DNA of 64,000 nucleotides from Trogon surrucura. Lineage: Eukaryota; Chordata; Aves; Trogoniformes; Trogonidae. The notes beneath the pieces are model-generated. The model was given only the letters and a program-made list of their open reading frames with translations. It did no database searches and had not been told where the DNA came from. Positions within the stretch are counted from its first letter, which is position 1, and each line of letters starts with the position of its first letter. This document shows, piece after piece, positions 1 through 28,090 of the stretch. Location: assembly GCA_020746105.1 (NCBI GenBank), contig CM036621.1, positions 25,997,501 to 26,061,500 on the forward strand, read 5' to 3'. The translations under genes were made by a program, and so were the position numbers.

Positions 1-428
1 AGGGAACAGGCAAGAGAGAATAGAGGAAGAAAATGTAAGCCTATTTTAGAGCAGAATATCAGAGTGAAATTAAATTAAAAACCCCAGAAATAAACTCAGA
101 AATAAAAGTAACCAACCACTCTTTAGACAGTTACACCAACAAACACACGAATCTATGCATGAGTTCAAAAAATATCAAGCAAAAGTCTTGTCTCTTGATA
201 TATCACTCCTTACACCATATGCCTTCACAGTGTTTGCATGTATGTGATACTACAACCTTCATTTACCAACAGTATCGGAACAGGCAAAGCATCACTGAAT
301 GACATTTCGAACATAAAGTGATACATTCACTCACTTGTGTAGTATGAATGTGAAGAAGGACAACACTGAGGTCTGGTGGAAAAAAAAAAAAAAAGCATAG
401 AAAGAAGTCTTAGTTTTACACTACTTAC
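1..428 (-). other. POLR3A intron 8, partial
   Basis: AT-rich intron sequence. No further POLR3A exon or repeat is recognised here apart from a short A-run near 380-394. Confidence 0.8.
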
Positions 429-10235
<9,807 letters not shown>

Positions 10236-10806
10236 AGCGGCAGCGGCGGGGGACCCGGCGGCGGCCCCTCGGCGCCCAACGCGGATACACGCGGCGGCGG
10301 CAGCAGAGAGCCGGCTCGCTCAGCGGCGCAGAGTGGCACCCACAGAGCGGCCTCCGCCTGCAGCGCTCCCTGCCGGGTCAGAGTGGGGTCCTCCCGGGAT
10401 GGCCTTCCGGGCCCTGCCTAGAGAGGTTACCGTTACGAGCCAACGGGCCGCGCCGGGAGCTTTGCCGCTAAGCCCGCTTCACGGCTCTGTGTTTGGCTTC
10501 ACTTCACCAGTCATTAGCGGCAAGACGGGACACCAGAACCAACCCCACAGCAACACCAGCACACAGTGCGGGCGCTGCCCTCGCTGCACAGCCAGCCGTG
10601 CGGCTGAGCCCGGCCGGGCGGAGCGCACCACACCTACAGCTCAACTGCACTCGACTACCTGTGCCCTAGAGCCTATCAGGCATATTTAAGCCACCCCTGC
10701 CGCCTACTTCCGCATCCGGCTCCACATAAGCCGCCCCTGCGCATAGCTCCGCCCTTGGAGTGAAGGGCCTCTGTGTCGCGTTATGATTGGTCGCGGGTGG
10801 CTTGCA
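10236..10806. promoter_or_regulatory. Bidirectional promoter between POLR3A and RPS24
   Basis: Only about 570 bp separate the POLR3A ATG from the RPS24 transcription start. The RPS24-proximal side has an inverted CCAAT box (ATTGG at 10786-10790), ETS-like sites (acttccgcatccgg at 10707-10720) and two copies of a taagccRcccctgc element near 10687 and 10727. No TATA box is obvious near the RPS24 start. Confidence 0.75.
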
Positions 10807-17075
<6,269 letters not shown>

Positions 17076-20000
17076 GCTGGTTTGCCCTTTTTAGTTTTGA
17101 TTTGAAACCTACCATTTTGTGAAGCTTGATAAATTCAAGATAGGTGCATTGTTTGCACGTGGATAATAGTATAACCTAATTCCAGGCAGGCAGTATTAGT
17201 TCATAGAGGCAAGTATGATTTTGCCATCTGGTGTTCGAAGTGTGGTTTGGAAAGTCCTTTTAAAATGTCCTTGTTTGACTGCAGACTGTGTAGCACACCC
17301 CTAATTTTTCATCTGAAAATATCCAAGAAGTCAATTAAGATTGAATTAGTGACTGGCTGAAGCATGCTATGTGCTACAAGTTGGCCTTCTGTTGCAAGTG
17401 TTCAGACTAGCAATCAAAATAGAGGTTTTCTACTTCATATAGGGCTGAAAAAGACTGGGTGGTGTTAGCAGCTGTGCTGATAAAGGTCCTGGCTTGGTTA
17501 TTATCTAAGTACAGTCAGTTTAAATCTCACTACATTTGTGCTGAAGCAGCATATTTTTACACAGGTAAAGCGTTGTGAATAAAAGGTTTTGTTAGACTGC
17601 TTTTGGTTAGCAGCATTTATGATTTATTAATGTTTTGGGATAGATCACAAAAATCAGAATTTAATCGGTAGCCAGTTTAACAGAATGATTCAATGGAATT
17701 GGTTACTGTTAAAATTGTCATAAAGATTTGAAAACAGCAAGGCTCACACATGCAGTTTACATCAAAGCACACATAAGGATATGCAGACTAACAATTATAG
17801 GTCAAATAGTGCATGTGTGCACACAAAGAGACAGACAGGCAACATACACAGAGGTTAACCTATGATCAAATTTTCCCTTTTAGTGAATTTCCTTATTTAC
17901 TCATTTTTACGTGCTGGCTTTCATTAACGGACAGTTGGTGAACCTTGTGCAATCAGTCAGGCCTTTCAATAATTATGAAGTCATCGGCAGATGATATCCT
18001 GATGAAACCTACCCTGGAGGTGTCCCAACTCACGAAGAGATAGTGAGTCCCACAGCCTGCTGGGGTCCCAGGTTGCTGAAAGGCTCTCCCCTTTTGGATC
18101 CTTATTGATAGGGTCTTGAGATGATTGGCTTTGGTCATTCATGCTGAGCTACTCTGATGTAGCAGCACTTGAGACAGCATGATGGGAATTCTTCCAAGGC
18201 TTTCATGGCTTATGTTGGTGGCCCAGGTGATGAAGTCAAGTGCCCGATGCCTGGATAGCTGTATCTGTTACTGAGATAACAGTGCTTACCATCAAGATAA
18301 CAGCATGAGACTGACCTTAGGGTCAGAGTGACCTTGGGGCAGCTGCACCACCAGAGGCATTTTTAGTGTTTGGCAGGGAAAACCAACAACCCTATAGTGG
18401 TTAAAGTGGTGGGAAGGGGATGCTGTTGTCCTGGTAACTTCTATGCAAGATCTGTTATGTATAAACATCATGACTCTTCTGGTACATTCAGTCTGAGTCT
18501 TGAGGTAGTTGGGTTGCTGTTATCTGCATTCAGCAGCCTCATTCTAGCTATACAGTAAATTTTCTGTACCTTACGCTAGTGTTACTGCTAGGTTAGTAAC
18601 TGGAATTAGTAGGCAGTTGCCTTGGTGAAATGGTAAGTACTTCAGTTTCTTCTAAACATGGATGAACTAGCAATGTTAGACTAAAGGGCTAGTGAAATGC
18701 AGTAATATCTTCTAAAACAGTAGTTTTGCTCCTGAGGAAGTCAAAAGCCTTTTCTACTTGGCCTTCAAAGATAGGTACCTATTGGATGTTTTTCCCTGAG
18801 GTTGTAAGTGTATTAAATTCTGAATAATTGTTAGAGGGGTATTTCAAGTGACATTTGTGTACTTAGATACAGTATGTGCACTGAGCTTGAGTCTGTAGAT
18901 AGGATTTGAGTAGGTGACAGTAAATTTTTGACAATCAAAAGATTGTGAGGGGTATGAAGTAAGTGTTATGAATGTAAGGCTTAGAGTCTGAATCTCAATC
19001 TGTTTTAAAGGTAACACCTGCAGTAACTCCTTCATAAATAAAATGAACAACATTAAAGGGGAGAGGTGTCAATCACTAGGGGGTGGTGTGAACACAGCAG
19101 TACAAATACAAAGCAGACTTGTTTAGCAATGTTCCACATAACAGGCTGAAGGGAAGCTAGATTGTCCCCTGCCAAAGTTGTGTTTAGGCTCTGAGGCTTT
19201 AAGTGATATTTTTGTTTCACTTTTTTTTTTATTTGAATGGAAACCATTGGTTTCAGTGAAGACCATGCAGTTGATATATTCTAAATGCTTACTACTTTAA
19301 AGCTCTAGAGTGCTGGCAGAAATTTTAGTTGCTCTTTTCAGAAGCCTCTTTACCTTAGTTTTAAACAATCAACAAAGGAACTATTAAGTATGTGCTGACA
19401 TAAAGGTATGTATGTGTTGCATGGTCTTGATGTTTTGACTTTTTATGTAGTAAACAGTACTGTTCTGGGGGCATGTACTTCTTGAAGCAGAACTTAGTTC
19501 TGGAGTTAGAGTATTAAAAGTTCCCTTCTTCAATTTTGTGATGCCTTACATGCTATTTATTACAGATTAATTTGTGAGGTACAGTAACTTTTCAAAGCAA
19601 ATGGTTTGAAAAGGCTGTGTCACTACTTGGTGCCATCATTTGGTATTGTTGCCCCATTTTGATGATTAAAAATTGACACCAAAAATACCTGACAAATCCA
19701 TGGAACAATTGATTCTCCTTGTTGCATGGTTAGGTTGTAACCACACATGCATAAGCTGTACTTTTGTCTTGTAGTATGAGGCGTTAAGCATGAAAAAATT
19801 AACAAGGGGACAAAATGACCTGTGATCTAGAATTAACTGTCACATCACCCTATTTGAGTTTTTCCACTATCCTGCAACATTCTGTAGGTGACTATCCTTT
19901 TCTGCTATGATTCCACTTGGAAAATGGCAAGCAACTGAATAGCTGTCATGTGACATCTTGGTGTTTCAACAGTCTGGAGGCATAAGCAGCTCTTCATGTG

Positions 20001-20858
20001 AGTTTCTGTTCTACCAACATTTTGCCTTCATACGCCACAGTCTAAGCAATGTGTAGCAGATGTTCTGTAATTCACAAGTTTAATGCACATGTCATGCTGT
20101 GAAGACTCTAGGTTAATCCCCTTTCCTGTGGGAAGTAAAACAATTAAGTGGAAAGCATTGGCGAAGAGGAATCTTCACTTCTTTCCCTCCTGTGTACTGA
20201 AGGTACCCTTTTATTTCCTGCTGATCTTGGCACATCCCATCATCTATAGGTAGTAGTTTTTGCCACAGTTGCCTGCATATTTCAGTATCTTGACTATTTT
20301 ATCTATTTGAGGACCAGTCTGGAGCTCAAACTAGACCGTGAAGGTGGTTTGGAGAAGGAACTTCTAAATTAAGCTGTTGATGAGTAGTCTCAAACTGACT
20401 CCCATTAACTCCTCACTATTTTGAGTGGGTAGGACTCAAGTTGTGTGTTTTTCACAATAGGTATAATTACCATGGACAATGTTTGCATTTTTGTAGGAAG
20501 GATTCAAAATTGTATGGCTGGACTATAGGAGTAAATGAAGTTTTCCTGTCAACTACTTGAAAAGCTGTGCAGAAGCCTCAGGGCTTGTACTACTTGCCTG
20601 AGAACAAATGTTGGGAAGGAATGAAGCTGATGTGGTCAGTGGCTGGAAGTCAGGCATAGTATGCTATGAGATGACTGCAGTAGCAATAGGCAGCAGGATA
20701 AAAGGGTGACGTTGGTTCTTTTCATAGAAAATGTGTGTTTTAAGGAATCAAGTATGCAGGTCACTATGAAATCTATTTGCAACAGGCAGAAGCAATTAAC
20801 TTGTCCGTATTATTCTGCTTACTTCCTGTATAAAATTAATTTTAATGTCATTACTTTC
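17076..20858. other. Intergenic, no gene seen
   Basis: AT-rich sequence downstream of RPS24. Only short chance frames are present. The only structured element noted is the TGACCT/GGGTCA cluster at 18312-18334. Confidence 0.75.
18312..18334. promoter_or_regulatory. Cluster of three nuclear-receptor half-sites
   Basis: TGACCT, two bases, GGGTCA, three bases, TGACCT: an everted pair plus a third half-site. The spacing resembles retinoid or orphan receptor elements, but this is motif evidence only. Confidence 0.3.
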
Positions 20859-22988
20859 CACTGTCTCAAAAGATCTTGCTTTCTAATGTTTTTAGCCAAG
20901 CACCACAGATTCTAGTGGTTTAAAATGCCTAAGTTTTAGATATATACTTGACTTGCAACAACAACTGCATGTAATAAAGGGTAATAGAGTTGAAAACTCT
21001 GCTCAAATATATACAACACTTAGTAGATGTTACAAAGCGTGAGTCATATTTATAACAGCTTTTAGATTTGGTCATAGCTGTGTGTGAGCCAGAAGCAGGA
21101 TTTAGAGAAGCATTACTGAAAAAAAATCTTAAGTATTTATCAGCATTGTTAGGAAGACTTATAATTTCATCACTGAGCAAGAAAGCCTCCAGCTCTGTTA
21201 TTCCACATTGTCAACTAATTTATCTGCATAGGGTTAAAAAAATTTGAATAACTTAGCAAAATCCATTTTAACAGTTGACCATGCTTCTGTGAATCTAAAA
21301 GGAAAACTCAAAGGCTTTTGCTGATAGAATATCTTGGCCTTCATCACAGTGACCAGTGGAGAGACAGCCTCTTTCTCCTTCTAACATTAAAAGGTCTACT
21401 GAGCTCAGAATTACGGTAATAATTTTCATTTACCAAACATCTATGCAAGCAGTACACATCTCATAGCTTTGTAATACAATGACGTGATTACACAGTTCAT
21501 CTAGCAAAATTCACTTGAGAATCAGCCAGCCATGTTAAAGAATCTAACCCAATTTACATGCATTTCCAGTCACACTTGAATAGCCACTGCATTAGTATGA
21601 AATTCACTCCTAAATTCAAACAAGCTGACCACCACCCAGTTAGCAATGCACAGCTTTTCTCCTCATCTTCTGCCACGTAGGAACCTTTGATGGTGGTTTG
21701 TCTTCTGAAGTGAGTTCTTCCTGACTCAACCTGGACATGCAGTTCAGCTGAATACATAAACCTGACAGAGCAGCCAGGTAACTCAAATATTGCTAGAATT
21801 ACCAGCTTGTATCATGCCCTTGTAGCTGTGGCCAATTACAAGCTTTAAGAATGGAAGCAAAAATAATGGAAGTCAAAACCGCACATTACAAAAGAAACAA
21901 TACTTTTCTGAGCCACAATGATAATATTCATAGAATGCAAATATAATATAAGCAAAGATCAACCCAAATCTTCAAACCTGCTTATGGAACAGAAGCCCAA
22001 AGGACAAAGGAGCACAATGGCATTACAGAGCTGTTGTCCTTTTCCTGGGATCAACCTACGCCTGTGTCTAGTGGGGTCCCTCAGGGGTCAGTGCTCGGGC
22101 CGGTGCTGTTCAATATATTTATCAATGATCTGGATGAGGGATTAGAGAATGTTGTCAGCAAGTTTGCTGATGATACGAAATTGGGAGGAGTGGTTGACAC
22201 ACCATATGAAGTTTAATAAGGGCAAGTGTAGCGTTTTGCACTTGGGAAAAAATAACCCCATGTGCCAATATAGGTTGGGGACTGCCCTGCTGGAGAGCAG
22301 CGCAGGGGAAAGGGACCTGGGGGTTCTGGTGGACAGCAGGATGACCATGAGCCAGCAATGTGCCCTCGTGGCCAAGAAGGCCAATGGCATCCTGGGGTGT
22401 ATTAGAAGGGGAGTAGCAAGTAGGTCAAGAGAGGTCCTCCTGCCCCTCTACTCTGCCCTGGTGAGGCCGCATCTGGAATATTGTGTCCAGTTCTGGGCCC
22501 CTCAGTTCAAGAAGGACAGGGAGCTGCTTGAGAGAGTCCAGCGTAGAGCCACAAAGATGGTGAAGGGAGTGGAGCATCTCCCTTATGAGGAAAGGCTGAA
22601 GGAGCTGGATCTCTTTAGCTTGGAGAAGAGGAGGCTGAGGGGTGACCTCATCAATGTTTATAAATATGTCAAGGGGGAATGTCAGGAGGATGGAGCCAGG
22701 CTCTTTTCAGCGGCGTCCACTGACAGGACAAGGGGCAATGGGTGGAAGCTGGAACACAGGAGGTTCCAGAAAAATATGAGGAAAAACTTTTTCACTGTGA
22801 GGGTGACTGAGCACTGGAACAGGCTGCCTAGGGAGGTTGTGGAATCTCCATCTCTTGAGACATTCAAAACCCGCCTGGACGCGTTCCTGTGCGCTCTAGT
22901 GTAGGTGATCCTGCTCTGGCAGGGGGGTTGGACTAGATGATCTTTGAGGTCCCTTCCAACCTTTAACATTCTGTGATTCTGTGATTCT
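20859..22988 (+). repeat. Inverted duplication, left arm
   Basis: This 2.13-kb block recurs in reverse complement at 55486-57615. The paired coordinates sum to 78474 along the whole length, so there is no net indel. I found no difference from 20859 to about 22570. Eleven differences fall in 22571-22988. The arm contains about 1.2 kb of unique-looking sequence plus the CR1 at 22060-22990. Flanking sequence on both sides is unrelated to that of the other arm. Confidence 0.93.
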
Positions 22989-22990
22989 GT
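22060..22990 (+). mobile_element. CR1 LINE, 5'-truncated and internally deleted (left arm copy)
   Basis: It starts within the reverse transcriptase at the [14 protein letters not shown] stretch, retains FADDTKLGG, then lacks about 62 bp relative to the intron-3 copy (from GVVDTP to the MKFNKG segment). It continues to the CR1 3' end with three ATTCTGTG-type octamers. The internal deletion shifts the frame, so no functional protein results; a 251-codon frame covers 22149-22904. Its 3' 600 bp match the intron-3 CR1 at every site compared. Confidence 0.93.
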
Positions 22991-23397
22991 GATTCCTACA
23001 CAGTGGAAATAGGACATTGTCCCGTAGCAGCTGTTGATACTAGATTCACGCTGTAACTTAAAAATTCTAGTTGTGAATGCTCCCGGCTCATGTGCTTCAA
23101 ATTGTACAAAACTAGATATATTGAGCGTGGTTTTGGATTGGTATTTTGATGGTGCTAGGAGACTAAATGCAAGTAGTTAATTTTTTAATTCTGAACCTGG
23201 CAAAGTTTCATCTGAGCAGGAGAACTTTCCAATATAGGTGGCAAATATTTCTTTTTTTCCATTACATTCCTAACACAATAGCAATAAGTTATTTCTATGA
23301 ACACATTTGTTACAATGGAAAGTCAGTGTCAGAATTCAGTATATCCTAGTACAATAATGGTTTTGGACTCCTTTGCTTTAAAGGAATTAAATAGAAA

Positions 23398-23682
23398 AGG
23401 AGTCTACAGGGAAGCTGGGGAAGGACTTTTTACAAGGGTGTGTGGTGCAGAGCAGATTTAGATTAGACACTAGGAAGAAGTTCTCCGCTGTGAGGGTGGT
23501 GAGGCACTGGAGCAAGTTGCCCAGAGAAGCTGTGGATGCCTCATGCCTGGAAGTGTTCAAGGCCAGGCTGGATGAGGTTTGAGCAACCTGGTCTAGTGGG
23601 AGGTGTCTCTGCTCATGGCAGTGGGGGGTGGAACTGGGTGATCTTTAAGGTGCCTTCCAACTCAGACCATTCTATGGTTATG
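23398..23682 (+). mobile_element. CR1 3' fragment
   Basis: Plus-orientation CR1 of another, older subfamily: ctacagggaagctgggg, agattagacactaggaagaag, and the terminal gccttccaactcagaccattctatg. Much diverged from the young copies. Confidence 0.88.
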
Positions 23683-24960
23683 TTTGTGGCTAGCATTTAT
23701 GAACTCTAGTTATGTCTTTAAAAAAAATAATCCCCTGTGGAATTTTATCCTCATTGGGAATTCGGTAAGCTTCCTCTTAATTGTAGTCTTTGCTCTCTGT
23801 AAAGGTTGTGGCCAATGGAACAGCTGAAAAACGGTTAAAAGACATCCTGTGTGCTAGACAATAATTGTATTTTTTTTCACGAGCTGGCGGTTGGCATCCA
23901 GTACTACTAATAGAAAAGCTTCATCTTCCTTTCCAGTTACTGCTGTTCATACACTGAAATCCTAAATAAGGTCAAGAAGTGTGCTGAGGCAGAAGGACGT
24001 TCAGAGCGTCTGTGGCTCTCCTAAAAGAAGTAGATATGTTACAACCAGCAAGAGCTGTGTGAATGCCATGCTTCACTGGGGTAGACGATAATGGTTTGTT
24101 CTTGTGCTCATTGGGTTAAAATACAGCTTGTTATCTAATGAAGGTGGCTGGACTGACCTGTGTTAGGAGAAACATGCTTCACTGCCTTTCATGATGATCT
24201 GATTTGATTGCACTGGAGCTGCTACCGTGCTATCATTTTCTGTCCTTTTTTGCTGGCCTGTTTATTAAGCCAGGCACCATTTGTGTTGACTTGATAACAG
24301 GTTTCAATCACTGATTAATAGAACTTTTCTGCGAGAAATGACCTGAGATCCATATCTCCTGCACCGTGTTGGCTCTAAGTATAAAATTGGGACTGACACT
24401 TTCCTTTTTTAATATTTTTCTGTCTGGTTTAACAGGCAATGTAAAAATCACAGTGGAAGTGTCTTAATATTTCTAAATTACAAGGGAGAAAAAGTTGATT
24501 TTTAAAATGTTGGTCAATAGTTTTTGCATAGTTTGTTTCAATGTTTCCTTTATGGTTTGATGGATCCCACTACAGACCAGAAGTAAAATTAAGCCTTTTT
24601 TACATGCAGTTAGAGGGGTATTATAGAACTTGAGAGCTGTCAGAATTCATGTTTTAAGTGTTTTAATTGATCATTTCAAGTTACTGAATAAAAAAATGGA
24701 TCTAGGCCCTACTTCAGGACTTTGCAAAAGGGAAGACTAATATAAAGAGCTAAGACTGGGAGAAATTGCTTCATGTTCACACACAAATATTAAACTTTTG
24801 TGTTTCTGAAGAGTTAATTAAAATGAGAGTAGCTTTTGTTTAGCATTGAACTCCATAGTGTTTGTTTAAACAAATACTGAAGCACTATGCTAATTCATAA
24901 ACTAGAGAAAACATAGTGAAATTGCTCAGACTCAAAGTACTGAAAAACAAACATGAAGCA

Positions 24961-24994
24961 TTAAACATAAAGTAAAGTTAAACATAAAGTAAAA
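24961..24994. repeat. Tandem duplication, 16-17 bp unit x2
   Basis: Two adjacent copies of ttaaacataaagtaaa. Confidence 0.7.
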
Positions 24995-25083
24995 TACTTT
25001 TAGTTGAACAGTATTCTTTTGGCTCCTGGCAATACTTCATTGGTATGCCATGTCTGGTAACCTGAGTGAAAACTTCATTGTAG

Positions 25084-25268
25084 GTGTAATACTTGTACAG
25101 AAGCTCTAACACGGTGCTGCACCGATCAAATCCTGGAGAGTCTCCTTAGAGAAACCTCTGCCACTATTGAAGACGAGTGCGGGCGCTTGTATGGTGCCAA
25201 AAGGAACTCATCAGACAACCTTACAAGTCCCTGTGATGTTGGAATATTCCAGTATTCCCACTCCACAG
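25084..25268 (+). other. Candidate cysteine-rich coding exon, unrecognised
   Basis: A 185-nt block open in one frame between an AG acceptor (cttcattgtag; alternative tacag ending at 25100) and a CAG|GTGAAG donor. It is less AT-rich than its surroundings and contains CpGs. The frame reads about 61 residues with six cysteines (CNTCTEALTRCC early, then DECG and SPCD) and ends in phase 1. The spacing of the first cysteines faintly recalls activin/TGF-beta type I receptor ectodomains, but I do not trust that assignment. The acceptor pyrimidine tract is weak. It could also be chance or a decayed exon. Confidence 0.3.
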
Positions 25269-25360
25269 GTGAAGCACAGCAGGGTAAAGTACAAAGATAT
25301 TTTTAAGTACCTGAGTGTTTTAAAAGCATAAGTAAAAATGTACTTGTGTACAAATAAATA

Positions 25361-25590
25361 GAATAGACTAGACTATTTCAGTTGGAAGGGGCCTACAGTG
25401 ATCATCTGATCCAACTACCTGACCAAGTCAGGGCTGATCAAGCTTGAAGCATCCTAAGGGCATTGTCCAAATGTCCATTAAACACTGGCAAGCTTGGGGC
25501 ATCGACTTTTAATTTCCAGTCTAAACCTTCCCTGCTGCAGCTTCTGCACCTTTTGCAGTAAGGGTCTTTTCTCCAGGTCAGAAAACAAGC
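25361..25590 (-). mobile_element. CR1 3' fragment
   Basis: Minus-orientation CR1: gaatagactagac tail, cagttggaaggggcc, gatcatctgatccaac, then the complement of the ATTAAAAGTCG...CTGGAGAAAAG part. Old and diverged. Confidence 0.75.
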
Positions 25591-26232
25591 AAATGTTGTG
25601 CTGGGGAATTGAAACTCAGTGTCAAGATAACACTTTGCTAACTGCTGGACCAGGTTTCTTCTCAGCAAACCAGAGACAGGACTTGCTTCTGTGGCAGTAG
25701 CCTCAGTGCAAGGCTCGGTGCATGCAAAGCACTGAATGCAACCAGCTCGTCTCCGACTTGTGGCTTTTTACAGTGCGATCTTTGGGTCAGCAGCTGTGCA
25801 ACCCTTAAACTTCAACCCAATGATTAGTCCATGCTCGATGTGTTGCCAGTGCTGTCAGCCTGCTGCAGTGCTGCTACCTAGGAGAAGGAAATTCTCTCTG
25901 CTGGGTTCAGATAGCTCCTGAGATGACTTTCTTCTCTTCCTTTAAAAGCTGTCCTCAGAGGTGGTGAGGCTGGCTGGCAGTATTTTAACTATTTCTGCTG
26001 CAGAAAAACTCCCGTGTATCAGGTGTCTTGGAAACAGCATTCCATGTCTCAGAAATGCATTTTCAATCGGTCATATGGGGATCACCATTTACTTTTGTCA
26101 GTGATGACAGACCAACATAATTTTGAACCCTTTTAATCTCAACTCAGCTGTCCCCTTTACTGCTGTAGCCATAGGAGCACTCTTCTCTGTGGTCACAATT
26201 CATTCAAGAGAGCATGTCCCAGTGTTCATTAG

Positions 26233-26280
26233 CAAAGTTCATTACTCTATAACTAATGAACAAAGTTCATTACTCTATAA
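26233..26280. repeat. Tandem duplication, 28-bp period
   Basis: The 20-bp word caaagttcattactctataa occurs at 26233-26252 and again at 26261-26280. Confidence 0.85.
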
Positions 26281-26474
26281 GTTATACCTTAAATACTTTG
26301 TGTGATCATTACTAATTTTCATGTTTTAAGAGGTGGGAGAAGGTTGTTCTTCAATCTTCCATCTTATGCTGCCTGCTTAAAGAAGCCTGAGGTTTGTTTA
26401 ACCCATAATTCTCTGCTTACATACTTCCCAGGTATATCAAGGTGCCACACTCCTTCATTCCTACATTAACCCTC

Positions 26475-26520
26475 TGTCAAGGGTTAGGGCTGCGCCAGCC
26501 ACTAGATGAACGACATATGC
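26475..26520 (-). mobile_element. Probable LTR end, diverged
   Basis: tgtcaagggttagggctgcgccagccacta resembles the edge of the LTR at 54009 (tgtcgcgggttagggctggg). The element may extend rightwards, but I could not find its other end or a target duplication. Confidence 0.4.
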
Positions 26521-27867
26521 TCTTACTTTCTTTAGTCAAGATACAAAATTTCTGGAGGGTTTCTTAATTAAAAGAAACAAAACCCTGAAAAGCAACAAAC
26601 CAAACTCTTCAGTGCCTCATTTTTAGTAGAATTAGTAAACAGAAATCGAGTACTACTACAGCAGATACCTACTCAGTTAATACTACGCACAAGATACTTC
26701 TGAGGTCCTTTCTTCAATTAATGCTTGTCAATAACTTTAATGACAGCTACAGCAATAGTACAGGGAGAACAAATCCTCCAGTCTCAGATGCAACGATGCT
26801 TCTCTCTTGCTTTTCAGCTTAGTTCTCCAAACACTTACACCCCCAGACTATTTTTGTTTGTTTTACCACTTAAATAGCTGTCTTGGGATGTGAATGCAGA
26901 AGCATGTGTAAAATACTTTCCATGGAGCTAGATGAGTAATGAAAATTTTTTTCATGTAGTCATTTTTCAGTCTACATAAACTTCAAGAGCAATATTTTTT
27001 CAGTAAAGCTACATGCAAGAAAACAGCTTAGATTCTTAAAGAGATTGTGCAAAGTAATCCTTTAGCCAGCAGAGGACTGTAGAGCCACGTATCACACAGT
27101 TATTGGTGCAAAAATGTTCAATCACAAAGCATAAGGGGAAAACCCATGTAGCCAACTATGTAGTAAAGACAGTCTCTTCAACATGTAAAATACTGAAAAG
27201 GGAGGGCTCCTCTCTTTGTTTCTCATTGAAGAATTTCATTTGCCCCAGGTTCCCCTTGTCAATGAAGATCTATGGGAATTTCGTTTACATTTTGAAGCGC
27301 GTTGCCGGGAAGAGTACTTCATATGGCAAGTATGCTGAACCTTTTGGGGGCTTGACAACACTATAGAAATGGTGGTGTGTTCCCTAAAGGAAAACATACT
27401 TCATTTGTAATGAACATTATGTCTGCAGAAGCTAATGGCACAACCTCCTATTCAGTTTATGTAAAATAAAACAGGCCCATATGTTGCTGCTTTTAGAGTT
27501 TGGGTGTTTAAATTAAATGTTGTTTAATGAATATTCAAGCCCATTTGCTCAAAAGTTGTGCTCAGTGTAGCATCTTTTTCCTCCGTCTTCGATCACCTAG
27601 AGTATTAAGCCATTACAAGAGAGTGCTAAAGCTGAGGCATCTGTTTCTGACTAAAACTTGGATATTAAAATGCCGGAACAGATGAGGGGGTAAATAAAGA
27701 CATACACTAAGAGGATCATATTATTTTTTGTTTTGTAATTAAGACTGAGAGAGGTTTGATATGGATGACACCCTTTAAGAAATGGGAAACGTTTGCTGTG
27801 CTGTTACAGCAGCTGCAGTTTGGGCACTTTATAGTGGCATATTTACTCCATTCCCCATTTCCTGTAG

Positions 27868-28090
27868 GAGTTAATTCAGCTTTTTCAGTATGTGCGGGCC
27901 AGATGCCTGTGCAGGGATGCCTCAGCAGGCTGCTTTCCAGAGATGTTTGCACCTCTTTGTGGCTACAGGCAGTTTCTGCATCTCTGTGCCTGGATGTGGG
28001 TGGGTTGGCTAAAGGCACTCAGTAAGAGCTGGGATTCACATACTGCCAATCGCAAGGTTTTAACTTTTATCATCTGTCCCCAGCTCAAAG
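27868..28090 (+). other. Candidate exon with strong splice signals, unrecognised
   Basis: A 223-nt block between ccatttcctgtag and AAG|GTAAGT, a perfect donor. One frame (phase 0 at entry) is open through all 74 codons (ELIQLFQYVRARCLCRD to ICPQLKG) and leaves in phase 1. It has no family resemblance. The alternative frame has a stop near the end. It may belong to the same transcript as the blocks at 25.1 and 29.1 kb, or be chance. Confidence 0.3.

Larger units (their letters stand above)
22991..25083. other. Intergenic, only a CR1 fragment
   Basis: AT-rich. Besides the CR1 piece it has a 17-bp-period duplication at 24961-24994. No gene is seen. Confidence 0.7.

Noticed and set aside
1-428. 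A ninth POLR3A exon at the left edge
   Set aside because: None of the expected residues after GAAAAG (the NKANINFL region) can be found in any frame there.
22149-22904. 251-codon open frame (and its twin at 55570-56325) as host genes
   Set aside because: Both are the tail of CR1 reverse transcriptase after an internal deletion. They lack the start and the catalytic region in frame.
24861-24874. TTTGTTTAAACAAA palindrome within a CATAGTG/CACTATG pair
   Set aside because: Short palindromes of this kind are expected by chance in AT-rich DNA and no other feature supports a function.
25084-25268. Assignment to a TGF-beta family type I receptor ectodomain
   Set aside because: Only the first few cysteines and an LxCxC-like start agree. 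The rest of the domain spacing does not fit.
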